From contig OU015490.1 of the NCBI GenBank assembly GCA_907164885.2, positions 17,969,440 to 18,033,439 of the forward strand: a stretch of DNA of 64,000 bases, in the 5' to 3' direction. The stretch is from Dolomedes plantarius (lineage: Eukaryota > Arthropoda > Arachnida > Araneae > Dolomedidae). Under the pieces are notes generated by a model. That model searched no databases. It saw only the letters and a list, made by a program, of their open reading frames with translations, and was not told where the DNA came from. Positions 1-9,792 of the stretch are shown in pieces (position 1 is the stretch's first letter; every line of letters starts with the position of its first letter). Both the position numbers and the translations under genes were made by a program.

Positions 1-80
1 TTAACTAAAAAGAATCAGTCTAAACTTAAGCACGATTTATTTACGGTTAACAATGTTTGTGTTTAGCTATTCCATTTGTT

Positions 81-1003
81 TGTTTTAAAAAATGATTTTT
101 TAAAGGTTTTTTTTTGGTGCTTTATGGTAAAATAGCACTTAAAAATTTAAAAAAAAAGGAACAAAAACTTACCTGTAAATAGCATACTTTTTCTATAAAT
201 TGGTCAATTTGAAGTAATTTTTATTGAAATTTAGCTGAAATGCCTATAACTGCATAAAAATCTTAATGGTACTATTTTAATTTCCTTCTCACACATGATA
301 CATATGACAGTTATATTCAAAATGACCTACAATCTTAAGAGAAAATTTTAAAATGCAAAAATAATACACGCAATTTTATGTTCTAATATGAAAATTTTCG
401 TCATTCCTTTCCTTATAAAAACAGCCCCAAATAAAAAACTATTTATTATACATCAATTATTGTGCCTCATTTCATTAACAATAGCATCTAAAACATTTTC
501 TGAAAATTTTATCAAATTATATACATTATTATGTGAGATATCATGATAACCGTAGAGATTTGTGCTAAAAGATATAATTCTGAGAAACACACATTTTTGA
601 ACTCTCTGTGGCCATCTGGAGTACCGCCACATATATTGGAATTAAAGATTGGTGCACCTATTATGCTTCTCAGGAATTTGGATCCACCTTCAAGATTATG
701 TATAAAGAAATTGATGAAGAACTTTATAGAAGCGACTATAATAAGTGGACAAGCCGCAGGCAAAGATTACTGTCATATGTATCATATGTGTGAGAAAGAA
801 ATTAAAATAGTAGCAATATAATTTTGTTCAGAGTTATATGCATTTTAGCTAAATTTCAATAAAAATTACTTCAAATTGACCAATTTATTAAAAAAAGTAT
901 GCTATTTACAGGTAGGTTTTTGTTCCTTTTATTAATTTTTAAGTGCTATTTTACCATAAAAGACCAAAAAAATCTTTAAAAAATTATTTTTTTTAAAAAA
1001 TTG
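81..1003. repeat. Long inverted repeat around a Helitron helicase relic
   Basis: Two arms of about 157 bp, roughly 81-238 and 844-1003, are reverse complements with only scattered mismatches. Each arm contains the reverse-complement-matched stretch reading GGTAAAATAGCACTTAAAAA on the left arm. About 600 bp lie between them, including the helicase fragment at 590-790. The arrangement looks like a non-autonomous element or two inverted insertions of one repeat. No target-site duplication was recognised. Confidence 0.75.
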
Positions 1004-1563
1004 ACTCCGAACGTAGAATATTAATCTGAAATTTAGCTAAAACGCCTATCACTCTCCACAAAATCCTAATGCTAATATTTTAATTTCCTTCTCACACATG
1101 ATACATATGGCAGTTATCTTCAAAATGGCCTACAATCTAAGAGAAAATTTTAAAATGCAAAAATAATACATGCAATTTTATGTTCTATTATGAAAATTTT
1201 CCTTGATTCGTCATGCCTTTCCTTATAAAAACAGCCCAAAATAAAAAAAAAAAACTACAATTATATTTCAGAAATATTGTAAAGAGTTGTAGACAGAAGC
1301 ATAAAAAGAAAGAATATTCAAATAAAGTAGTGTTATTTTACAATAAAAGACCAAAAAAATCTGTAAAAAATTATTTTTTTTGAAAAATTGACTCTGAACG
1401 TAGAATATTAATCTGAAATTTAGATAAAACGCCTATCACTCTCCACAAAATCCTAATGCTAATATTTTAATTTCCTTCTCACACATGATACATATGTCAG
1501 TTATCTTCAAAATGGCCTACAATCTAAGAGAAAATTTTAAAATGCAAAAATAATACATGCAAC
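225..1563 (+). repeat. Three dispersed copies of an AT-rich repeat
   Basis: The block starting TTAATCTGAAATTTAG and containing TCCTTCTCACACATGATACA followed by AAAATGGCCTACAATC occurs at about 225-400, 1020-1250 and 1405-1563 in the same orientation. The second and third copies are nearly identical, and the first is more diverged. No coding potential is visible. The second and third copies extend leftward into right-arm sequence of the inverted repeat (about 960-1003 and 1328-1383), so all belong to one repeat family. Confidence 0.75.
590..790 (+). pseudogene. Helitron PIF1-like helicase C-terminal fragment (decayed)
   Basis: An open frame from 543 to 821 contains a stretch reading [16 protein letters not shown] followed by [15 protein letters not shown]. 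In the PIF1-type helicase domain of Helitron Rep/Hel proteins a closely similar string precedes the conserved LCNGTR region. Here the expected residues after LC are lost (RLCIKK), and later residues only partly match ([15 protein letters not shown]). The fragment is about 65 residues of a protein normally over 1,000, with no Rep domain or upstream helicase motifs. It is a dead relic, recognised by family memory rather than by search. Confidence 0.72.
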
Positions 1564-1610
1564 GTTTAGCTTCATCTCTATATTTTAACCCTTTCAACAT
1601 AAGGATTATA

Positions 1611-2928
1611 TTAACCCGTTTAGGACCGCTCCATGTTTCCTTTATTGGAAATACACCAAACAGTTTTTTAACACTTCTTAGAACAATAATTACACAAATA
1701 AGCTGTTTCCATAAAATTAAATTTATTTTTACGAGAGTTACAAAATGTTGCGTTTTCGCAACATCAGTCCAAAGCGGTATAAAAATTTTTAAAATATAAA
1801 AATTTAAAATTATAAAAAATTAAAAATTTTTTTTAAAATCTTTGAAACTTTTCGCATGAAGAGGTACATTACACTTATTACATACGGTAATTGTTTGACT
1901 TTTGCAGTGTTTAAATTTTTTTGTTTATTTTCACTATTTTTAGTAATAATATGGCCCATACGGTTTTTCCGAGTTTCGTTGAGAATTAGATTTTGAATTG
2001 AAGATGGTCTCCCAATATGTGAAGTTTCAGGTAAAACAGAATTCATCTGCATTTCTTCAAGCCTTTTTATCAAAGATATGGCTCTCTCAAAGATATAGAT
2101 TTCTGAAACTCTAATAAACTTATTTTAGAATTTCTTACATCCATGTAGAGTCTCCATTTTTCCCATACAATATACTCCTTTTTCTTACTATACTGCTTAC
2201 TTTTACATTTATTAGAAAAAAAATGTCGATTTCACCTGCAATGTCTTTAGGGGATTCGACATTTTCACATAAAATATTATCATCAATAGCTTCTTCATCC
2301 TTCAAATCATCCGGATCTGGAGGGATAATGACGAATTATGGTTCATCATTAGCTTCTGTTGAGGACGATTCTGAAATATCATCATCATCTAGCCCATGAA
2401 AATACTCGCAATGTCTCTTCCAATGTCAAAAATCGCTTTTTTCTAGAGACAAACTTATCAGAAATGCAAACAATACCAATTTACGGCATAAAAAACTAGG
2501 CAGCACTAATAATACCCATTGGAATTAAGTAATGCACATTGGACTGATGTTGCGATTTCGCAACATTTTTAAAAATATGAACTGAGAAACATAAAAACAA
2601 AAATTAAGCCTTACCCGTTGAAGCCATTTTGTTCTTTAGTCTCTGGTAAACTCGGAACAAGCATCAAATCAGAAATTTAACATGTGCTGCTATCTAAGGT
2701 TATTATTTGAAATTAGTCATTTTTTTCCCTTTCAAAACACCAGAAAAAAACAATTTTTTGCAAGTGCTAAAAGCGAGAAAATGTGGAAACAAAAAATTTA
2801 TTATGATCATTTAAAGTATAGAGAATAAAATAAAAATGTTACTTCAGACATACAAAACTTAGAACATGTCTTTCAAAAATACAGAAATTAATGTTGCGTT
2901 TTCGAAACGCCAGTCTTAAATGGGTTAA
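1611..2928 (-). mobile_element. piggyBac-type element with TTAA ends, degenerate
   Basis: TTAA at 1611-1614 and 2925-2928 flank an element whose ends are imperfect inverted repeats: CCCGTTTAGGAC at the left against the complement of GTCTTAAATGGG at the right. TTAA duplication is the hallmark of piggyBac. Sub-terminal motifs of the form TGTTGCG-TTTT-CGCAACA with ATCAGTCC recur near 1745, 2550 and 2890. The inside carries a decayed minus-strand transposase. At about 1.3 kb it is roughly half the length of an autonomous element. Confidence 0.75.
1810..2460 (-). pseudogene. piggyBac-like transposase remnants
   Basis: An 87-codon frame (2073-1810) and an upstream stretch rich in Asp/Glu (about 2400-2260) lie on the minus strand inside the TTAA element. 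In a shifted frame the last part reads VPLHAKSFKDF. This resembles the C-terminal cysteine-rich finger of piggyBac transposases (usually a Cys-x-Leu-Cys...Cys-Phe-x-x-[FY]-His pattern) with cysteines mutated. The acidic N-terminal region is also typical of the family. The DDD catalytic core cannot be recognised, so internal sequence has been deleted. The assignment rests mainly on the TTAA ends. Confidence 0.5.
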
Positions 2929-2969
2929 TGAATGTGTGAAAAATAACATGTTTGGTTATTTTAGTTGTT

Positions 2970-3230
2970 TGAAAACAACTGATCTTGCATTTATGGCGCG
3001 TGGAACTCAATTGCAGATTTCTATTAATGTTTTTGTTTGTCAATGCCTTCTAGCTATACTTTAATATTTTTGCTACAAAATCTTGCATTTATGCAGACAT
3101 TTATTATGCAGATATTAATTATGGAGATGTTTATTGCTAGAGAATCATGCATTTATGGTGTGTGGAACCCTAATTGCAGATTTTTATTAATTTTTACGTT
3201 TGTCAGGGTCTTTTACCTATATTTTAATAC
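2970..3230 (+). repeat. Two ~130-bp repeats, third copy at 4500-4680
   Basis: Segments at about 2978-3110 and 3126-3230 share 'TTGCATTTATGG ... TGCAGATTT ... TTTAATATTTT', and the same pattern returns at about 4500-4680. The hAT relic starts immediately at the end of the second copy, so it probably inserted into this repeat field. Confidence 0.6.
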
Positions 3231-4140
3231 AGGGGTGTCCAGCCCGCGGGCTGCATGCGGCCCAAAGCAAGTGTTAGTGAGGCCCAGAGTGTTAGTGAGA
3301 GAGAGCTCAAAGCGAAAAAAAAAATTAATAGCCTGCCTTGATATAAAAAGTAATGCAGAAAAGGAAAAAAATGGACCATGTTATGCAAATCATCTTCAAA
3401 ATGGTGAATTTTATGAAGGCTTGGGGATTGATTCATAGCCAGTTTCAGGAATTTCTTAAAAGCTTGGATGCTGAATATGGCAATACTTTTAAGAAATAAG
3501 GTAGCTCAGTGGAGAAAATATTAAAAAGGTTTTATAGCCTACTTGATGATATCAAATTGTTTATGACATTGAAAAGTAATCTGTGCCAGAACTTTATAAC
3601 TGGCTTGCAGATTTAGCAGATTTTGATAGATCTGAATGCCCATTTAAATGACTCAAACACCCGTCACTTCGTGGATTTTACTTCAGTGCAATATCCATGA
3701 AGTTGAAATTATGGCAAGCCAAATGAAATGTTAAAAATTTTTTGCGTTTCGAGACGCTGACCAAGCACAATTCTAAAAATGTTATAAAATACGCAGCCCT
3801 ACTTTCCGATTTAGTACAAGAATTTAAAATTGATTTCAGGACTTCGGGGAAAATAAACAATTTTTGTTTTTGCATGTTTTCTATTCTATTTACAGTCGAT
3901 ATAGATATAATGCTAGCAAATTGTCAAATGGAATGCATAGAGTTGCAATCTGACATCTAACTTAAAGAGAAATTCAATCGAGTCTCTTTGTTGTACTCAT
4001 AAATCATACCTGCCCAGATATAAATATCCTTCACTGCATAGTCAAGCGTTATTCTGGTCATCAATGTTTGGAAGCACGTACATCTGAGAACAACTATTTT
4101 CAAGAGTAAAGCACACTAAGAGTCAAATTCGAACCAAAAT
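3231..4140 (+). pseudogene. hAT transposase relic (EPM2AIP1/GTF2IRD2-like class)
   Basis: The left end is CAGGGGTGTCCAGCCC followed by a GC-rich segment, as in hAT elements of this class. Broken frames then give recognisable strings: a 'VEKILKRFYSLLDDIKLFM' stretch near 3500-3570, then an 'LNAHLNDSN' stretch near 3630-3655. Near 4060-4130 a 'FGSTYICEQLFSRVK' stretch matches the hAT C-terminal dimerisation domain. Several frameshifts and stops separate these parts. The full protein would be about 600 residues, so most of it is missing or scrambled. The terminal inverted repeat at the right was not found. Confidence 0.65.
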
Positions 4141-4149
4141 TTATTCGTT

Positions 4150-5974
4150 GTTTTTTAGTATTGATGTGTATGACATTTCCCATCCCTTTTTTATACTATG
4201 TTTAATTTTTCATGCAGAGTTCACAAGGCAAAAGACAATCTGACAATTTTACTTTTCAGCTTTTAGTGATGAAAGGCTGAATCTACCTAAATTCTGAGAT
4301 GTGTATAACATTTCACATGCTTTTTTCCTATGTTATTTATACTGTGTTTAGTTTTTAAGTTGACTTTGGTTAACAAACATTCATATTGAACCCCGAATCA
4401 AGAAACAAGAAACATAGTTTATGAAGGTACTTCAGATAATATTTGGATCAGTTTAATTGAACAGAGATTTATATGGAGTTTAATAAGGACAGGATGTTTC
4501 TATTATTGCTACAGAATCTTTCATTTATGGTGCGTGTAGCCCAAACTGCAGATTTCTGTTAATTTTTTCATCAGTCAGTGCCTTTAACAAATACTTTAAT
4601 ACTTTATTTATATATTTTTTTTGGCTACAGAATCCTGCATTTATGGAGGTATTTATATGGACAATTAGACATTTTTACTTTTAAGCTTTTAGTGATGTAT
4701 TATAAATGTATATATTTTATGATATTTATACTGTTATTAAATCTATGTTATTTATACTGTGTTTAGTTTTTAAATTACTTTTTGTTAACAAACATTAGAC
4801 AATTTGACATTTTTAATTTAAACTTGAAAAATGAAAGGCTGAATCTACTAAAATTCTGAGATGTGTATAACATTTCACATGTTTTTTTTTTAAATGTTAT
4901 TTATGCTGTGTTTACTTTTTTAATCAATTTTGTTTAACAAACATTCGACAAAATGACATTTTTACTTTTCAGCTTTACTTTTTAAAACTCTTAACTTTCC
5001 AAGAGACAATTTGACATTTTTTCCTTTTCAGCTTTTAATGGTTTATTATAAATGTATATATTTTATGTTTTACTTTTCAGCTTCTTTTGCTCCAAAGATG
5101 AAAGGTTAAATCTAGATGAATTCTGAGGAGTTAATTATAAATTTATATATTTTTATATTGGATTTTTTAAAAATTATTTGGGTGTATAACATTTCACATG
5201 CTTATTTTTCTATGTTATTTATACTGTGTTTAGTCTTTAAATTGATTTTGGTTAACAAACATTCGACAAATTAACATTTTTACTTTTCAGCTTTACTTTC
5301 CAAAAGACAATTTGACATTTTTCCTTTTCAGCTTTTAGTGGTTTATTATAAATGTATGTATATTTTATGTTTTACTTATCAGCTTCTTTTGCTCCAAACA
5401 TAGAAGGTTAAATCTTGCTAAATTGTTTAGATTTTAAATTGATTTTGAATAACAAACATTCCACAATTTGACATTTTTACTTTACAGCTTTTAGTGGTAG
5501 AATGATGAAAGACTGCATCTAACCAAAATACTGAGATATGTATAACATTTCACATGCTTTTTTTTGGCTATGTAATTTATACTGTGTTAAGTTTTTAAAT
5601 TGATTTTGGTTAACAAACATTCCACAATTTGACATTTTTCTTTACAGCTTTTAGTGGTACAATGATGAAAGACTGCATCTACCAAAATACTAAGATATGT
5701 ATAACATTTCACATGCTTTTTTTTTTGGCTATGTAATTTATACCGTGTTAAGTTTTTAAATTGATTTTGGTTAACAAAAATTCCACAATTTGACATTTTT
5801 ACTTTACAGCTTTTAGTGGTACAATGATGAAAGACTGCATCTACCAAAATACTGAGATATGTATAACATTTCACATGCTTTTTTTTGACTAATTTATACT
5901 GTGTTAATTTTTTAAATTGATTTTGGTTAACAAACCTTCTTAAAATTCCGGGCAACGCCGGGTACTTCAGCTAG
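4150..5974 (+). repeat. Field of ~160-bp tandem repeats ending in a Helitron-like terminus
   Basis: Units contain the order 'TGACATTTTTACTTT..CAGCTTTTAGTGG', 'ATGATGAAAGACTGCATCTA', 'ATAACATTTCACATGC' and 'AAATTGATTTTGGTTAACAAAC'. Four good copies lie between about 5440 and 5945, with a period near 150-165 bp. Degraded units extend back to about 4150. The field ends with a GC-rich CCGG...CCGG short stem and CAG-CTAG|T at 5971-5975, which fits a Helitron 3' end (hairpin then CTRR, followed by T). The minus-strand open frame at 5587-5955 merely reads two repeat units and is not a gene. Confidence 0.7.
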
Positions 5975-6259
5975 TACATTTATATTCGTTATGTTAGTTA
6001 TTTGGATTAAAGGATAATAAGCAATTTCAGGCCAAACATAAAAACATTGTATCAATGCTTCAAGCACAACCCCCACATTAATTGAAATCCAACTTTTGTG
6101 CAATTATTACAATCTGTGTTTCTGAAATCTTGTATATATATGTGAAATTGAAAATTAAAATAGTGCAAAATAACAAAGCATAAACGTAATGTACCACTTT
6201 TTCTAATTCTTTGTTCATATTCATAGTCAAACTGTTATCTTTGAGTGTTTTATGTGCAA

Positions 6260-6916
6260 CTAGCTGAAAACCCCCACTTCGCTACGGAGTACTTTCAAAT
6301 TAAATACAATGGTCAATGTATGCAATTAATACCAAAATAAATAAATAAATATATACATATATTTATAATAAATACGACGATAAATATATACAATTGATGT
6401 AGAAAAAAATATATATTTATAAAAAAATCGTAAGGGATATTTTTATAGACAAAATAATGTCCAATCGTCTGCCACATTAGCAAGAAAAAAATATTTTTTT
6501 GTCTATTTCGTTGTACATTGTGACGATACATTTATTTAAAGTACCAGAAAAAGAAATCACGTGATCGGCATTTAATAAATTAAATTCTAAAAATTAATCT
6601 TTAAAAATTCACCAAAAATCAGAAAATAGAGGTAAAGATTCGAAAAAGATTTCATTTTAAAGGAATTTTTATGATCTTTCTCGTGATATAAATTTTACAA
6701 CCCTCAAATTATTATTTTAAATGCAAACTTTAAAAAAGTTACTAAAACAGCTTAAAAATTTAATTTAAAAAAATCTAAGAATTTTTCAAAAATGTCTCTT
6801 AGTACACCACAACACCATAAGAAGAATCGCCATACAAAATTTCAGCCCTTTAGGTCCAGCGGTTTCGTCTGTGCGTTGTATGTCAGTCACTCGGTCAGTT
6901 ACGGAACTGTTTTATA
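6260..6916 (-). mobile_element. Helitron copy A (3' end present, 5' end cut by Tc1 element)
   Basis: On the minus strand the element runs from about 6916 to CTAG at 6263-6260, followed by T. Its 5' part carries the motif 'AACGCACAGAC' and 'ACCTAAAGGGCTGAAATTTTG', shared with the copies at 33.5, 46.7 and 57.3 kb. It is non-coding and about 0.66 kb. A Tc1-type element has inserted in the TATA-rich 5' terminus, so the first bases (TC...) are separated or lost. Confidence 0.75.
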
Positions 6917-8155
6917 CATTGAAGTGCCACTGAATTAGGGATACCTACCTAGTAACTAGTTGGGCCTTCTCTGCCAACGGCTTCTCTGATAACGGCTGCC
7001 ACACGACGAGGCATAGATTCAACAAGTTTCTGGAAATGTTCCACGGGAATGGCTTGCCAAATATTGGCTAAAGCTGTCCATAATTCAGTAAGGTTCTTTG
7101 GTGCTGTGTGATGGCCTTTCACGTCTTGTTCCAAAACATCCCAAAGATGCTCAATAGGATATAAGTCTGGGCTTCTAGGTGACCAATTCATGACAGAGAA
7201 GTCAGAGGAATGCTCATCCAACCAGCCAGTAGCCAACCGGGACTTGTGAGAGGTACAGTTGTCTTGCTGGAAAACTCCATTACCGTGCGGATAACAGAAC
7301 AGCATAAACGGATGGAGGTGATCACCCAGCAACTCTACGTACCGAATTGCATTGAGGGAGGTTGGTACACGCACCAAAGATCCCAAACTGTGCCACGAAA
7401 AAACACCCCAGACCATGATTGAGCCACCATGCCCTTGTACAGTTCCAGCCAGGCATGCAGGATCCATGGCTTCACGAGCCTGACGCCATATTCTCAGCCT
7501 CCCGTCGGCGTTAAGTAGTCGGAATCCAGACTCATCACTCCATGCTACTCGTTTCCAGTCCTCTACACTCCAGTCTCTGTGCTCTCTTGCCCAGGCAAGA
7601 CGTGCAGCCCGATGGCGAGTATAGAGCAATGGTACTCTCGTAGGTCGACGGCTTCCGAAACCTATACGGTGAAGCGAGCGTTGCACAGTCCGTTTACTGA
7701 CTGTACGACTGGCACCGTCATTAAAACTGGGTGGTAATTTCAGCTAATGTTTGGCTTCGTTGCCTACGTACAATACGCCTGAGCCGTCTCTCACCACGCA
7801 CTGTCAAGTCTAATTGTCCTTTGCAGTTTGCCCGATCGCTAGTTTTTTTTCCACCATCCATGTATTCTTGGTATCATCCATGTACTCTCGACACTGTCGA
7901 CCTTGAAAATCCTAGCTGTCTGACGATTTCGGAAATTGAATGGCCCATGCGTCGCGCACCTACGATTTGTCTGCGATTGAAGGCGTCTAAATCAGACAGT
8001 TTACCCATACTGGCAATTCCAACAACTAATTCAGAACAACCACAGTACGCGCTATATATGCAGTTACCACAGCGCCCTCACTTGCGCATACATGATGCGC
8101 AGCGCTACACAATTTGCATAGGCTTTGCTATCCCTAATTCAGTGGCACTTCAGTG
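6917..8155 (-). mobile_element. Tc1/mariner element, 1,239 bp, both ends intact
   Basis: The terminal inverted repeat is CA(T/C)TGAAGTGCCACTGAATTAGGGATA. It is found at 6917-6943 and inverted at 8129-8155, with one mismatch over 27 bp. TA dinucleotides at 6915-6916 and 8156-8157 are the expected target duplication. One transposase relic on the minus strand fills the inside. The element sits in the 5' end of Helitron copy A and is therefore younger than it. Confidence 0.9.
6949..8008 (-). pseudogene. Tc1-type transposase, DD36E spacing, frameshifted
   Basis: It would cut and paste its own element. The N-terminal part starts at ATG 8008-8006 (MGKLSDLDAFNRRQ) and holds the helix-turn-helix (GHSISEIVRQLGFSRSTVSRVY). 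Two reading-frame breaks, near 7810 and 7735, separate it from a clean 245-codon frame, 7686-6949. That frame has the catalytic residues in WSDESGF, QQDNCTSH and PIEHLW. I count 36 residues between the second Asp and the Glu, not the 34 usual for Tc1. This fits the DD36E group of Tc1/mariner. The total coding span is about 350 codons, normal for the family. The C-terminus SMPRRVAAVI is also typical. As written, the copy is inactive. Confidence 0.88.
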
Positions 8156-8386
8156 TATTTATAAAATAAAACCCCATGGAAGGTTCTGAAGTGCCGAGAA
8201 CATTCGAAGCGATCCGGTTGGTTCTTTAGTTGTTGATTGTCATTTGTCTCATTGGTAGGGAATCGTTCCCCTTTTCGTATTCGTCCTTTTCGTAATTCAG
8301 ACTTACATTTACTGAGTGTGAAAATTATACTACATGGTTAATTTTTTTATTATGGTGCTTTTTCATTAAAAAAAAAACATAGAGCA

Positions 8387-8481
8387 CAAAACATCGATGT
8401 TAAAAAAAATCGGCTTCAATAAATCGATGTTTAGAACATCGATGTTTTTATCAAAACATCGACATCGATGGTGCATCCCTA
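8387..8481 (-). repeat. ATCGAT-rich terminal sequence, hAT-like end
   Basis: AACATCGATGTT and related palindromes recur four times. The block ends at TGCATCCCTAA, which on the minus strand reads TTAGGGATGCACCATCGATG. This is the pattern of hAT ends with a TAGGGATG start. No transposase is recognisable in the 230 bp to the left (8158-8386). Confidence 0.45.
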
Positions 8482-8794
8482 AATTGAAACCCACGGCTTC
8501 GGACCCTATATGGGATTTTAAGAACTGATTCCAGGTTTAAGGTATTTCTAGAGCTAGAGAAAGATTGAGTAGCACGTGTTTGAAGGGGTAGTATAAATTA
8601 TCTATTAAGTTATTCATAGATCAGATTTTAGGAGGGGAGTTGAGCTTCATTAAAAAAGAGAATTTAGAACACGTGTTGGGTTAAAACTAAGAACAAATTT
8701 AAATTGCAATAAGCGAGACAATGGATACCTTCCACAGACAAGAGATCCTGAAGACAGTAAATCAAAAAAATCAATTATGCATGACTTCATAACT

Positions 8795-9435
8795 CAAATT
8801 CCCAAAATGGACCTTTCCTGTGGTCAGAAATTTCATTGAGCAGTAAATTTCGAAGTCTGGAATTGCCTTATATGGTTATACCCTGTAGTCTAAAACTGCC
8901 ATGCAGGCTATTTTCCCATAGGTCATTTTTAGCCCAGAGCTCACAAGAGGTTGTACTGAAAAATTACGAAAATTTTGAAAGGGATATAGTTAGTAATCGA
9001 TCAAACAAATTAAGTTAGGGAATGAGAAAGACTTTTTCATGCGTGAGTGTGTTGTTGTTACGTTAAAATATTAGCACAGTTTCGTATTTCACAACAAATT
9101 TACTAAGTCGTTGTGGGAGAGAGATGAGGTGCCATCGAGTCTACCAGAAGAGTGTCAATAAAAAAGGAAATTGTACGTCACTTCGTACCCGAAATGGAAA
9201 TTTCCTTGTGGTCATTATTGTCAGAGTAAGCACATTTCGAAGCCTGGCATTATCTATTATGGTTACATCTTCGAAGTCTAAAGAGGCTATGCTGTCTGTT
9301 ATCCCACTGGTGAATTTTAGCTCCGCACTCGCCTCGGGGTTGCTATAAAAATTACGGAAAGTTTTGAAAGGGGTTAATGAAATTAGTAAATTATAGGACA
9401 AATAAAGTTAAGGAATCAGATGCATTTTTTGCATA
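8795..9435 (+). repeat. Diverged direct duplication (~250 bp x2), non-coding
   Basis: About 8795-9045 and 9175-9435 align in order over many short blocks: AAATGGA..TTTCCT(T)GTGGTCA, then ATTTCGAAG(T/C)CTGG, TATGGTTA, GTCTAAA and TTACG(G)AAA(A/G)TTTTGAAAGGG. Neither copy has a sustained reading frame common to both. It lies just upstream of the MATH-BTB gene. Positions 8482-8794 show nothing I can name. Confidence 0.55.
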
Positions 9436-9440
9436 ACTCT

Positions 9441-9485
9441 CTCTCTCTCACACACACACACGTGTCGGCACACACAGTGCGTGTC
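9441..9485. repeat. CT/CA microsatellite
   Basis: A short (TC)n run is followed by (AC)n and an interrupted CACACA stretch. A C-homopolymer follows at about 9660-9672. No gene is seen between 9436 and the splice acceptor at 9792. Confidence 0.85.
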
Positions 9486-9792
9486 GATGTTCATGTTAGG
9501 GAATGACGGAAAAGCACTCGTACAGTCAAGAACAAAACGTATAAAGGTTTTACATTTTGAATTATCATTTCATATGATGTACACCGCGTAGCTACTGAAA
9601 CCAGGTCAAAAAGGAAAACCATAATACCGAGGCCACAGACTGTTTTTACAGCATCAATCCCCCCCCCCCCCTCCTTTTTAACCCGCAGGCGTATCATCTC
9701 CATTTTGCTTCGTAGATCATCGAATGTATCCGTATTTTTAGCTTTTTTGACTAACTTTATGTAGTGACTAGTTGATTTTCTTCCAATTTCAG

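Noticed and set aside
5440..5945. CRISPR-like spacing of repeats
   Set aside because: Units are ~160 bp with no unique spacers and the context is eukaryotic transposon DNA.
5587..5955. 122-codon minus frame with an internal 40-residue repetition
   Set aside because: It mirrors the ~160-bp DNA tandem repeat. The DNA repeats are decayed elsewhere and no conservation of frame is seen.
7210..8189. Plus-strand frames of 70 and 152 codons across the Tc1 element
   Set aside because: They are opposite to the clear transposase frame and have no family likeness.
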